NCBI GenBank assembly: GCA_020634755.1
Contig: JACKBC010000019.1
Span: 1-64,000, forward strand
Direction: 5' to 3'
Source of the DNA: Caldilineaceae bacterium
GTDB taxonomy: Bacteria; Chloroflexota; Anaerolineae; Caldilineales; Caldilineaceae
DNA length: 64,000 nucleotides
The notes below the pieces were generated by a model. The model was not told the origin of the DNA, did not search any database, and saw only the letters and a program-made list of their open reading frames with translations. Position numbers and translations under genes: made by a program. Position 1 is the stretch's first letter, and each line of letters begins with the position of its first letter. Positions 37,197 to 45,194 of the stretch are shown here, piece after piece.

Positions 37197-37960
37197 CCGC
37201 TGCAAGCCGCTAGCATATGCTGCACATTCTCTCCATGCTGCGGGCGGGCCAAAGCGTTGCACCGACCCTCGGGCAGCAGCGAATCCGTCATTTCCAACGC
37301 GTGCTCCAGCCCATCATTGCGCTGGGCCAAGGCGGGAATGACCCGGCGCAGGCCGTGCAGATAGGCCACATCTGCGGCTAGCCGCCGCATGACTTCAACA
37401 CCGTCTGTGCAGAGCGCGCCCATCTGCGGAATATATAGCTGAAGCGGTCGCTGCTTGACCAAGCGAGCCAATAGACGCAATGTTTCCAATTCATCGCTGC
37501 CGTCAGAATGCAGCGCCACCGCGGGCAGAGTGACGTCGCTGCCAAACAAGCCGCCACACAAAATGCCCAGCGCCGGCAACCATACAATATTGCCTCCCCC
37601 CTGAGAATAGATATCCAAAAAGTGCTCGCCGATGCGGATATGCGCCATGCCGCCCGCTTGTGTTTGCATGACCGGCAACCCCACATCACGGGCGGGACCG
37701 GTAAAGAGCGCGGCCACATCGCCATCCAGCCGAAAGCGGCTGCGCACATCGGCAGGCGGGTCAATGAGCAAGAGCTGATTGTGTGTGGAAGATTGATCGC
37801 GGGCGATTTCCAGCGCGCTGAGCGCAATGGGTGTGGCGCCCCCCATAACAAAAAGCGTGTGACGCGGCGGCTCCCCTTGGCTAAATAGCTCTAAGTGGGC
37901 ATAAAGCTGGGTGATCTTGGTGGCAGCAGCAGGAGTGTCGAGCAAGCGGATTTCAGTCAT
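37193..37960 (-). CDS. Metallo-beta-lactamase-fold-like protein lacking the metal ligands
   Basis: A 255-residue protein that I cannot assign to a named family. Its order of strands and loops recalls the metallo-beta-lactamase fold: HTLFVMGG early, then LLLIDPPADVRSRF, HIRIGEHFLDIYSQGGGNIVWLPALGILCGGLFGSDVTLP (where true members have the HTPG loop and GD motif), and LQLYIPQMG near the end. The HxHxDH motif is absent, so a hydrolytic metal centre is not expected. It is the last of four genes on the minus strand; its ATG overlaps the stop of the 62-residue gene by eight bases (ATGACTGA). The tight coupling suggests a role with the DUF1257/DUF2997 proteins. Confidence 0.7.
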   Translation of the reverse strand: MTEIRLLDTPAAATKITQLYAHLELFSQGEPPRHTLFVMGGATPIALSALEIARDQSSTHNQLLLIDPPADVRSRFRLDGDVAALFTGPARDVGLPVMQTQAGGMAHIRIGEHFLDIYSQGGGNIVWLPALGILCGGLFGSDVTLPAVALHSDGSDELETLRLLARLVKQRPLQLYIPQMGALCTDGVEVMRRLAADVAYLHGLRRVIPALAQRNDGLEHALEMTDSLLPEGRCNALARPQHGENVQHMLAACSG

Positions 37961-38141
37961 GGCCAGGCGATGGCTCGATTTCAGCAGGGACTGGGCGCCC
38001 CAAGTGGGTCAATAGCGATTGCAGCTCCACCGGCAGGTCAGCAATGACAACCTGACCGTCGGGCAGAATGTAGAGTTCCGTTTCAGTGGGCAACTGAGGC
38101 CACTCCTCTGGCGCGGACGTCGTCGGCCAAGGTGCATCCAC
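37953..38141 (-). CDS. 62-residue protein resembling DUF2997
   Basis: Starts at a GTG (38141-38139), 13 bases after GGAG and 19 bases after the DUF2997 stop. The sequence contains ELYILPDGQVVIADLP followed by LQSLLTHLG. It lines up with IEITILPDGALEYTIKG and ISALLEQLG of the gene just upstream, so the two look like a diverged tandem pair. The N terminus is Pro/Trp-rich. The function is unknown. Eight-base overlap with the next gene and close spacing indicate one operon. Confidence 0.7.
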   Translation of the reverse strand: MDAPWPTTSAPEEWPQLPTETELYILPDGQVVIADLPVELQSLLTHLGRPVPAEIEPSPGHD

Positions 38142-38160
38142 CGCGCCGAGGTCTCCGTGC

Positions 38161-38355
38161 CTAGCCGGCGCCGATGACAATGTGGGCCTCCTCGTCGCGC
38201 TCATAATATTCACCGGTGCGCTCCGCATGCTGCAACTTGCCCAGCTGTTCCAGCAGCGCGCTGATATTGTCACACGCTGCGCCCTTTACGCCTTTGATGG
38301 TATATTCAAGGGCGCCATCGGGCAGAATGGTAATTTCAATATCTTGCTTTTGCAT
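38161..38355 (-). CDS. DUF2997 family protein
   Basis: A 64-residue protein from the ATG at 38355, after TAGGAATT. It begins with a beta hairpin (DIEITILPDGALEYTIKGVKG), then CDNISALLEQLG and an acidic tail with YYERDEEAH. This is the DUF2997 pattern, a small family that in cyanobacteria and other bacteria accompanies DUF1257 (Ycf35). Function is unknown. It lies 39 bases after the DUF1257 gene. Confidence 0.8.
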   Translation of the reverse strand: MQKQDIEITILPDGALEYTIKGVKGAACDNISALLEQLGKLQHAERTGEYYERDEEAHIVIGAG

Positions 38356-38394
38356 AAACAAATTCCTAAACGTAGTAATTCACAAATCTCAGAG

Positions 38395-38769
38395 CTAATT
38401 CCAGCGCCGCACGGTCAGACGGATCACATTATCGGCGCCGGTCTTTTCTTCCACCAGGCTAAAGCCCGCCTGCTCGACCTCGGCCAACACTTTGTGATAG
38501 GCATAGCGCTGCTGGATCTGGTCCAGCGTGACGCGCAACTGCTTCATCTGCATGTCGTCGCCGATGACCTCATAAACGCCGTCATCCGCTGCGCGCAGAC
38601 CAAAGTGCGCATTGCGCGATTTGACCACCAGCGGCGTTACGGCATCATAGCCACTCCAGCGATGCACAAAACGCTGATTCTCCGTATAGTGTAGCTGTAA
38701 ATCGGCCAGCGAGCGCTTGATCATGTTGAGATCGCGCAGTTCTGTGCTGATTTTAACAAATTTGGACAT
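38395..38769 (-). CDS. DUF1257 (Ycf35-like) protein
   Basis: A 124-residue protein whose ATG at 38769 follows AAAGGGATC. It starts MSKFVKISTELRDLNMIKRSL and has HYTENQRFVHRWSGYD, HFGLRAADDGVYEVIGDD and a DQIQQRYAYHKVLAEVEQAGFSL helix, the DUF1257 pattern. Family members include the Ycf35 protein of algal plastids and are often encoded next to DUF2997. The biochemical role is not established to my knowledge. It is the first gene of the four-gene operon, with a short inverted-repeat element about 90 bases upstream. Confidence 0.83.
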   Translation of the reverse strand: MSKFVKISTELRDLNMIKRSLADLQLHYTENQRFVHRWSGYDAVTPLVVKSRNAHFGLRAADDGVYEVIGDDMQMKQLRVTLDQIQQRYAYHKVLAEVEQAGFSLVEEKTGADNVIRLTVRRWN

Positions 38770-38856
38770 GGTCAGATCCCTTTTTGAAATAAAAATTCGC
38801 TTTGAGCGCATTCTAGCATAGAACCGATGCGACGCCAATCCACTTACAATTCACCA

Positions 38857-39009
38857 TAGGGCCATTGCGAACTTGGTAATCGCAACGGATAAATCCAACC
38901 GCTCACAATGAAAAGCCGCCACCGCGGCTAAATGGCAAGCGGTTGAGACCGCTTTTGCGTGTGAGCCGCGGGTTTTAACTCTACTTTTTTTAGGTTCGCA
39001 CTGGCCCTA
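38857..39009. mobile_element. MITE-like element with 18-bp inverted ends and a 9-bp duplication
   Basis: TAGGGCCATTGCGAACTT at the left end pairs with AGGTTCGCACTGGCCCTA at the right, two to three mismatches in 18. The 153-bp element is flanked directly by AATTCACCA at 38848-38856 and 39010-39018, a perfect target-site duplication. Inside is an AAGCGGT-TGAG-ACCGCTT hairpin, with no coding capacity. It sits one base after the stop of the kinase gene. It must have been mobilised in trans; no matching transposase is in the window. Confidence 0.75.
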
Positions 39010-39019
39010 AATTCACCAA

Positions 39020-39910
39020 TCATTCCCCAGCTTGCCGCAGCCACTCCTGTAACCCCGCCCATGCCCCTTCCACATCTTCCGGCAGACCAAATTCCGGCCC
39101 GTACATAATGTCGTGCAAATAGCCAAAGAGCGAACGCCGCCACAGCTTGTGGATTAGCCCCTGCGGGTCGGGATGACCATAGGCGCGGGCACAGGCAGTC
39201 GTGAACTCAGCACCCAATTCGAGCAAAAAGTCGCTAAAATCCCAATCGGAATCCCCCAGTTGCGCATCGCCAAAATCGATGATGCCGGTGACGACGCCAT
39301 CTTGGGTCAAGATGTGCTCGTGATGCAGGTCGCCGTGGATGAGCGCAGGGCGGTAATGAAAGTTGGCGTCATCCGCCAGATAGCGGTGCGCCGCCGTGCG
39401 CACTTGTTTGGCGGTGTGGGTAGAAAGCTGCGGAAAGACCTTGGTTTCAGCCAGCTCCACAAGGTCCTGAAATTCGCCCAATGGATCCGCGCGCGGCAGA
39501 ACAGCGCGCAGAGCGTCATCTGGTTGCAAGGCATGGAGCGTGCGTAGAAAGTTCCCCAGCGCCTGCGCGGCCGCGGCCTTTTGCACTTCCGTCATATGGG
39601 GCAAATCAATGGGTTGGCCCTGTACAATGGTCGATACGGCATAGCCGTGCGGCCAACCCGCCGATGTAGGCCGATGCAGCATTGGCTTGGGCACGGTCAG
39701 CGGCAAATGTGGCTGCACAAAGGCCAATACGGCCTGCTCCGTTATGTTTTCGTCCCAATCGCCGGCGCGCTTGGGTAGCTTAAACACCCAAGCGTGGTTG
39801 ATGCCATAGGCCCACGAACCCCATCCCTCGCCCAACAGCGCAATGTGGTCAAAGTGTAAACCGGGATTTTCAGATTGAATGTGGGTCCAGTTTGGGCTTT
39901 GCTTGTTCAT
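39020..39910 (-). CDS. APH-family phosphotransferase
   Basis: A 296-residue protein kinase-like small-molecule kinase. The nucleotide loop is LLGEGWGSWAYG and the catalytic loop is LIHGDLHHEHIL. The metal-binding motif is GIIDFGDAQLGDSDWDF. In the catalytic loop the usual Asn is His (HGDxxxxH), as in macrolide phosphotransferases of the Mph type. AWVFKLPKR supplies the lysine. It may phosphorylate a macrolide, an aminoglycoside or an unrelated metabolite; the family is too broad to choose. A short inverted-repeat element has inserted immediately after its stop. Confidence 0.83.
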   Translation of the reverse strand: MNKQSPNWTHIQSENPGLHFDHIALLGEGWGSWAYGINHAWVFKLPKRAGDWDENITEQAVLAFVQPHLPLTVPKPMLHRPTSAGWPHGYAVSTIVQGQPIDLPHMTEVQKAAAAQALGNFLRTLHALQPDDALRAVLPRADPLGEFQDLVELAETKVFPQLSTHTAKQVRTAAHRYLADDANFHYRPALIHGDLHHEHILTQDGVVTGIIDFGDAQLGDSDWDFSDFLLELGAEFTTACARAYGHPDPQGLIHKLWRRSLFGYLHDIMYGPEFGLPEDVEGAWAGLQEWLRQAGE

Positions 39911-40081
39911 GCGTCTGCCTCATGGAAAATAGCTGGCGGAAATGCTTTGTCATCTAAGTTCTAGCCCATCATATCACACATTCAACACCTTCTATCCAAT
40001 ATGGTCAGGCAGATAATATGGTATAATCCAAGCCGATAGACCTTCTTCATCTATTTTCCCCCTCATAGAAAGGACCGCAGT

Positions 40082-41083
40082 ATGATTCGTGTCGGTTTTA
40101 TTGGCTTGGGCAACATGGGCTTGCATCAAGTACGCGCTTTCGCTCAAGCGGCCGGCTGTCAAATCGCCGCCGGTGTTGATCCAGCGCCGGAGATGCGCGC
40201 CAGATTCGCGCAGGAATATCCCGATGCCCAGCTTTTTGCCACGCCGCAGGAGATGCTGGCGCAAGGCCAGGTGGAAGGCGTGGTCATTGCCGTGCCCACC
40301 GGCTATCATCAAACAGTGGCGTCGACCGTGCTGGCGGCGGGCGTGCCCGTGTTGCTGGAAAAGCCCATGGCGCGCACCGTGGCTCAATGCCAGCAAATCA
40401 TTGAGGACGCCGAGCGCGCCAACACACTGCTCATGGTGGCCCACTGTCGCCGCTTTGACCCGCACTGGATGTCGTGGGGCGACTATGTGACGGCGGGCAA
40501 GTTGGGATACCCCATTCTGTGGCGCGACGCCAGCGCCCGTCCCCACGCCAACAACTGGTTCATGGACGATGAAATAGGCGGCGGCCCGCTGATTGACGGC
40601 GCCATCCACAACTATGACTTTGCCAATCTAATTTTCGGGGAGCCGGAAAGCGCTTATACCGGTGCGCTAAAAATGAACCCCGCGGTAACGGCCATTGATA
40701 CCGGCTCTACCATTGTGCGCTACCGCGCCGGCCACCAGCTGCTGATCTCCTGGAGTTGGGGCGCCCGCGGCAACAGGCTGGCCGACGTCATTGGCCCTCA
40801 GGGCTATATCCAGCTCGACGCCGGTGGACTGCCGGTGGATGAAGCAGAAAAAGCGACGCACATGTACTGCTGCTTTACCAGCGTCGACGACGAAAAGACG
40901 CTGATCAAGACGCCAGGCAGATTTAGCGACATGTATATCCACCAGGCCGAACATTTCCTGGCCTGCATTCGTGGTGAAACCACCTGCCAATCGCCCGGTA
41001 CAGAAGCCATTAAAGCCGTGGCCGTGGCAGAGGCCATTTTGCGATCCGGTCGCGAGGGGACAGTGCAGGATATCAGATGGTGA
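40082..41083 (+). CDS. Gfo/Idh/MocA family oxidoreductase
   Basis: A 333-residue NAD(P)-dependent sugar or inositol dehydrogenase-like enzyme. It shows the N-terminal nucleotide fold (VGFIGLGNMGLHQVRAF), the catalytic EKPMARTVAQC lysine motif and GGGPLIDGAIHNYDFANLIFG, which holds the Asp-His pair. The start follows AAAGGACC. It heads a set of sugar-metabolic genes on the same strand (TIM-barrel isomerase, MDR dehydrogenase) and probably oxidises a sugar or cyclitol; the substrate cannot be named. Confidence 0.92.
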   Translation: MIRVGFIGLGNMGLHQVRAFAQAAGCQIAAGVDPAPEMRARFAQEYPDAQLFATPQEMLAQGQVEGVVIAVPTGYHQTVASTVLAAGVPVLLEKPMARTVAQCQQIIEDAERANTLLMVAHCRRFDPHWMSWGDYVTAGKLGYPILWRDASARPHANNWFMDDEIGGGPLIDGAIHNYDFANLIFGEPESAYTGALKMNPAVTAIDTGSTIVRYRAGHQLLISWSWGARGNRLADVIGPQGYIQLDAGGLPVDEAEKATHMYCCFTSVDDEKTLIKTPGRFSDMYIHQAEHFLACIRGETTCQSPGTEAIKAVAVAEAILRSGREGTVQDIRW

Positions 41084-41094
41084 TATGGGAAAAG

Positions 41095-41175
41095 GGTGAC
41101 AAGGTGAAAGGGTGAAAGGGTGACATCGACAGGCTTGGCTACTCTGTTACCCGGTCACCCGGTTATCTTGTCAAC
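41095..41175. repeat. Short-word hairpin between the oxidoreductase and isomerase genes
   Basis: AAGGGTGACAAGGTGAAAGGG words at the left and TTACCCGGTCACCCGGTTATC words at the right can pair across a spacer. It has the same build as 33969-34030. Being inside a likely operon, it may tune relative expression. Confidence 0.55.
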
Positions 41176-41193
41176 AAAACAAAGGAGCCAACT

Positions 41194-41985
41194 ATGCAAG
41201 TAGGCATCTCTCAGCTCATTGCGCGTGATCTATCGCTGTCCGACTTTTGGACCCAATCGGCGGCGGCGGGCTATGAAGTGGTGGAGCTTTGTATGCAGCA
41301 GCAGGGCGCTTTGACGCCGCAAAGCACACCTGAACAACTGGCGCAGATTGTGGATGACGCAACCGCCCACGGGCTGACGCTGGTTTCCATGACGCACGGC
41401 CACTGCACAGGCAACCTGCTCGATGCTGGCGCCGCGCAGCAGACCAGCATCCGCGAAACGGAGATCGGTCTGCGGGCGGCGGCGCAGATGGGCATTGGCT
41501 GTACGCTGCACACGCTGGGCCGGCTGCGCCCGGATCTCTATTATGATGACGCCTATCGCAACGGCGTGCAGTCATTAAGACAGATTGCCGAGACCGCCGA
41601 ACAGCTGCAAGTGGCGCTGGCCGTGGAATTTGTGTGGAACGGCTTTCTCTTTAGCCCGCTGGAGATGAAGCACTTTCTGGACGAAGTGAACAGCCCGTAC
41701 ATTGGCTTTTACTTCGACCCGGGCAACATGGCCGTCTTCCAATATCCGCACCATTGGGTACGCATTGTGGGTCCGCACATCAAAATGGTGCATCTCAAGG
41801 ATTGGCAGGGGCGAGCGCTCAACGGCGGCTGGCCAGCGCTGCTGGCGGGCGAAATAGACTATGCGGCCATGAACCGCGAGCTGCGCGCCATTGGCTACGA
41901 CGGCCCCATGATCAGCGAAGTGCCGCCCGAGGTGGCTTCATTTGCCGAAACCGCCGCCGCCATTCGCCAAATCATCCAAATGTGA
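41194..41985 (+). CDS. Sugar phosphate isomerase/epimerase-like TIM-barrel protein
   Basis: A 263-residue xylose-isomerase-like barrel starting after AAAGGAG. Metal-site strands are visible: LAVEFVWNGFLF (Glu), IGFYFDPGNM (Asp), MVHLKDWQG (His, Asp) and MISEVPPE (Glu). This set of ligands marks a metal-dependent ketose epimerase, isomerase or dehydratase. Pairing with a Gfo/Idh oxidoreductase upstream is typical of catabolic routes for inositols, uncommon ketoses and oxidised glycosides. The substrate is undetermined. Confidence 0.87.
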   Translation: MQVGISQLIARDLSLSDFWTQSAAAGYEVVELCMQQQGALTPQSTPEQLAQIVDDATAHGLTLVSMTHGHCTGNLLDAGAAQQTSIRETEIGLRAAAQMGIGCTLHTLGRLRPDLYYDDAYRNGVQSLRQIAETAEQLQVALAVEFVWNGFLFSPLEMKHFLDEVNSPYIGFYFDPGNMAVFQYPHHWVRIVGPHIKMVHLKDWQGRALNGGWPALLAGEIDYAAMNRELRAIGYDGPMISEVPPEVASFAETAAAIRQIIQM

Positions 41986-42005
41986 CGAGGAAGCCTCTCC
42001 CCCAC

Positions 42006-42039
42006 CCCCTCTCCATGTCCGCTTTGCTATGGAGAGGGG
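42006..42039. repeat. Perfect 11-bp-stem hairpin
   Basis: CCCCTCTCCAT pairs with ATGGAGAGGGG across a 12-base loop, in the spacer after the isomerase gene. No T-tract follows, so it is better called a repeat hairpin than an intrinsic terminator. Confidence 0.6.
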
Positions 42040-42128
42040 AGCTGTCGCCTGGTTAATGGAGCGAAATCAACACATAAAACACGCTCGTCTCACAAGTGCT
42101 AATTGACGGTAAAACAGGATACAACACC

Positions 42129-43157
42129 ATGCTCGCCAAACGACTGCTCTTTCCCGCCATTCGCCAAGTTATATGGGAGACTTTTGAAATTCCCGATCAG
42201 CCCGATTCGTATACTATTGTGGCGGAGGCGCTTTGTTCGCTGGTCAGCGCGGGCACAGAATTGGCCATCTACACCGGCACGCATACCAATTTCACATCGG
42301 CCGCGCCCACCTTTCAGACCATCCCCTTTCATCCGGGCTATGCGTTTGTGGGCCGCGTCACCGCCATGGGCGACAGCGTGGCAGAGCATTATCCGACGCT
42401 CAAGCTGGGGCAACGAGTGTTGTTGATGGCGGCGCACGGCACGGCGGCGGCGGTGGATGTACGCCAACGGCCGCCGGTGATCCTACCCGACGCGGTGAGC
42501 GATGCCCAGGGCGCGCTCATGCGCATGGCCAGCATTGTGCTGACGGCAGCGCGCGTGGCGCCGCTGCAACTGGGCGAATCGGTGGCGGTCTATGGGCTGG
42601 GCATTGTGGGCCATTTGGCGGCGCAGCTTTTTCATCTCAACGGCGCCCATCCGATTATTGGCGTGGATCGCATTCCGGCCCGGCTGGAAATTGCCGAAGA
42701 GTATGGCATTACCACGCTGGATGCCAATGATACAGACACGCCGCAAGCCATCCGTCGGTTGACAAATGGCCGCGGCGCCGATGTGGTGGTGGAGGCCACC
42801 GGCAACCCGGCGGTCGTGATTCCGGCGCTGCAATCCGTGGCCACGGGTGGCCGCGCCGTGCTGCTGGGCAGCACGCGCGGCCCGGTGGACCAACTGGACG
42901 TGTATACGCTGATCCACCGCAATCGCGTGCGGCTGATCGGCGCCCACGAAATGGCGCAGGGATATGATTATGCCCAGGGCATCCGCTGGAGCCGCGCTGA
43001 AAACTCACGCCTGCTGGGCAGCTTATTTGCCAGCGGACGCATCCGCAGCGACGCGCTGATCAGCCACACGATTGCGCCCGATGAGGCGTTGACGATTCAC
43101 GAGAAGCTCAGTACGCGGCCAGAAGAGTACATGGGCGTTCTAATTCAGTGGACCTAA
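42129..43157 (+). CDS. Medium-chain dehydrogenase/reductase, zinc-type alcohol dehydrogenase-like
   Basis: A 342-residue protein from the ATG at 42129, preceded by AGGA; a GTG at 42096 would add 11 residues. It has the nucleotide fold VAVYGLGIVGHLAAQLFHLNGA and ADVVVEATGN. The opening CSLVSAGTELAIYTGTH has a cysteine near the catalytic zinc position, but the four-cysteine structural zinc lobe is missing. Related proteins are annotated as sugar dehydrogenases of oxidoreductase/epimerase clusters. It follows the isomerase gene by 143 bases and likely oxidises or reduces the same sugar pathway's intermediate. Confidence 0.85.
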   Translation: MLAKRLLFPAIRQVIWETFEIPDQPDSYTIVAEALCSLVSAGTELAIYTGTHTNFTSAAPTFQTIPFHPGYAFVGRVTAMGDSVAEHYPTLKLGQRVLLMAAHGTAAAVDVRQRPPVILPDAVSDAQGALMRMASIVLTAARVAPLQLGESVAVYGLGIVGHLAAQLFHLNGAHPIIGVDRIPARLEIAEEYGITTLDANDTDTPQAIRRLTNGRGADVVVEATGNPAVVIPALQSVATGGRAVLLGSTRGPVDQLDVYTLIHRNRVRLIGAHEMAQGYDYAQGIRWSRAENSRLLGSLFASGRIRSDALISHTIAPDEALTIHEKLSTRPEEYMGVLIQWT

Positions 43158-43245
43158 AGGAGAACAAATCATTCATTATTTTACCCTAAAATTCTTCCAC
43201 GATCAATGATATATTTTGCAGTTCACTTCACTCACGGAGTCAGCC

Positions 43246-43656
43246 ATGACGGCAGAGACCAAACATAATCCCGCAGAGCAGGTCGGCATTGGCTGCCTGG
43301 TTGAGCTCGAGCTAATCAACCGGGAGGGTGACGGCGAGCGGATGACCGTTACGCTGGTGCGCGAGCAGGCCGCCAATATGGAGCAGAACCTATTGGGCGC
43401 CAATACGCCATTGGCCAAAGCCATTCTGGGCAAATATGTGGGGCGCGTTGTATCCTATCAAATGGGCGATGTCCAGAGCGTGCGCATTGTCAGCGTGCAG
43501 CGCGATCATTTGACCGCGGCCGCCGATACAGCAGAACGACGCGCCGATATTTTAGAAAAAGCGCGCAGCGCCGCCGAACGTACCAATGCTGAGATGTTTG
43601 CTGCTTCATTTAACGGTAAGTGGGGAGATTATAATTTGCCCGAAAATGAAGTATAA
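43246..43656 (+). CDS. Protein with an isolated GreA/GreB C-terminal (FKBP-like) domain
   Basis: A 136-residue protein whose ATG follows CGGAG. The segment GCLVELELINREGDGERMTVTLV and then NTPLAKAILGKYVGRVVSYQMGDVQSVRIVSV is the fold of the Gre-factor C-terminal domain. The N-terminal coiled coil that reaches the polymerase active site is absent. A charged helical tail (AADTAERRADILEKARSAAERT) follows instead. Rnk-type proteins also keep a short coiled coil, so this differs from them too. It may bind RNA polymerase without cleaving the transcript. It ends 9 bases before the next gene. Confidence 0.7.
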   Translation: MTAETKHNPAEQVGIGCLVELELINREGDGERMTVTLVREQAANMEQNLLGANTPLAKAILGKYVGRVVSYQMGDVQSVRIVSVQRDHLTAAADTAERRADILEKARSAAERTNAEMFAASFNGKWGDYNLPENEV

Positions 43657-43665
43657 TGGGTCCAT

Positions 43666-45180
43666 ATGCGATTTATCATTGCTTTTATTGCGACTGTGCT
43701 GGTGTTAGCCAGCTTTACGGTCGTCATCACCATACAGTCCTGGCAAGACAATCCGTTCCCGGCTGAAGTTGCCAATGCGGCGGCGGATGACTCGCAAGCC
43801 AGCCTCGATACAACCAGCGCTCCATATGCAATGGCCGTGGTCAATGTGCGCAATATGGAGCAGACATGGAAGCCATTGCCGCTAGATGGCAATGGGTCGT
43901 TATCTGGCAATGAGGCGCTAGCTAAGAGTGGCAAGACATCTCTCCAATCGCCGCAACTGGACAAGGCGCAGGGACATCCAGCGGACAGCACCCACGTAGC
44001 CGATCCAGAAACAGCCAGCTCGGAAATCGCCAGTCTAACAGGAGAGGGCGCATTGCCGCCCACCGATATCACCGTGCAGTCGCGAGTGACGACCAGTCAG
44101 CCAGCCGCAAAGCCAACTGATGAATCGTCTGCGCAATCCTCTTCATCTTCCGATCTACCCAATGCAGCGCCAGTAGCCGCCCTGGCACAACCTATACTTA
44201 CGATCAATAGTGCGTTCGTCAATGTGCGGACGGGCCCAGACATAGCGTACCCCGTTCTGCGTCAGGCCACGCACGGCCAGCAATTTGCCATCACTGCCCG
44301 CAACAGCGACCATACATGGTGGCAAGTTTGCTGCATTCAAGAAGAGAGCGGCTGGGTCCTGGCCGAGCTGGTGCAAACAGAGGGCGTGCTGGATATAGTG
44401 CATGTGGCAGCCGACATTCCGCCGCCACCATCCCCCATCTTAGAAGCACCGGTGGCCCTGGCGGCCATTATGCCAGCCTCTGTCACGGACGCGCAGAACG
44501 CAACGCTCACCCAATCCACGGGGTCATGCCCCACCCAGTCTGACCGGCAATATACGGCCATTGATATGGCGGGTGTGGACTACACACATGCCGACTATGC
44601 CCACGGTGATCTCAATCTAACGCTGCGCGGTTCGGCGCCCACCAACGCTGCGCTCAATCTGGTCGATATATCCGGCCCGGCCGATTCTAACGCGCCCAGG
44701 CTCAATGGCCTCTTTGCCGATGGCCGCGTGCCAACGTTCACCTCGACGCATCAAGTGTATGATTGGAATTGGGGCTGTGGCGGTGACGGCTGTCGAGGCG
44801 ATCTGCTCTCCAAGCGGGAAAACACGCTGGCCGGCATGGCCACCGCACCTGGGGAGGAAATACGCATCCCCACTCGCCAGCAGCAAATCTTTGGCGGCGG
44901 CTATATGGCGGCCGTGCTCTATGCCGAACCGACGCGATTGACGCTGAACTACACGCGCGAGGGCACCGCCGCCGTTGGCTACACGGTGCATTTGGAAAAC
45001 CTCTGTGTCGACCCCAATCTATTGGCGCTCTACCGCAGCAGCAATGCCGGCGGCCGCCACCAATTGCCGGCCCTACACAATGGCGACGTGGTCGGCATAG
45101 CCGCCGACGGCGAACTACGCGTCAGCATTCGCGACAACGGCGAATTTATGGATCCACGCTCGCGCAAAGACTGGTGGTAG
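43666..45180 (+). CDS. Secreted SH3b-domain protein with a C-terminal domain of unknown type
   Basis: A 504-residue exported protein. The N-terminal membrane anchor (MRFIIAFIATVLVLASFTVV) is followed by about 140 residues of low-complexity Ser/Thr/Ala sequence. One SH3b domain comes next (AFVNVRTGPDIAYPVLRQ to ESGWVLAELV, about 180-235) and then a Pro-rich linker. The last 220 residues form a domain I do not recognise. It contains DLNLTLRG, a cysteine pair in WNWGCGGDGCRGD, AAVLYAEPTRLTLNYTREG and VHLENLCVDPNLLALYRSS. It looks extracellular and beta-rich, perhaps glycan-binding or enzymatic. It overlaps the following sulfatase region. Confidence 0.72.
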   Translation: MRFIIAFIATVLVLASFTVVITIQSWQDNPFPAEVANAAADDSQASLDTTSAPYAMAVVNVRNMEQTWKPLPLDGNGSLSGNEALAKSGKTSLQSPQLDKAQGHPADSTHVADPETASSEIASLTGEGALPPTDITVQSRVTTSQPAAKPTDESSAQSSSSSDLPNAAPVAALAQPILTINSAFVNVRTGPDIAYPVLRQATHGQQFAITARNSDHTWWQVCCIQEESGWVLAELVQTEGVLDIVHVAADIPPPPSPILEAPVALAAIMPASVTDAQNATLTQSTGSCPTQSDRQYTAIDMAGVDYTHADYAHGDLNLTLRGSAPTNAALNLVDISGPADSNAPRLNGLFADGRVPTFTSTHQVYDWNWGCGGDGCRGDLLSKRENTLAGMATAPGEEIRIPTRQQQIFGGGYMAAVLYAEPTRLTLNYTREGTAAVGYTVHLENLCVDPNLLALYRSSNAGGRHQLPALHNGDVVGIAADGELRVSIRDNGEFMDPRSRKDWW

Positions 45181-45194
45181 ATTTTGAAGCCCGC

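Noticed and set aside
42006..42039. Intrinsic terminator after the isomerase gene
   Set aside because: The stem is perfect but no T-run follows on either strand.
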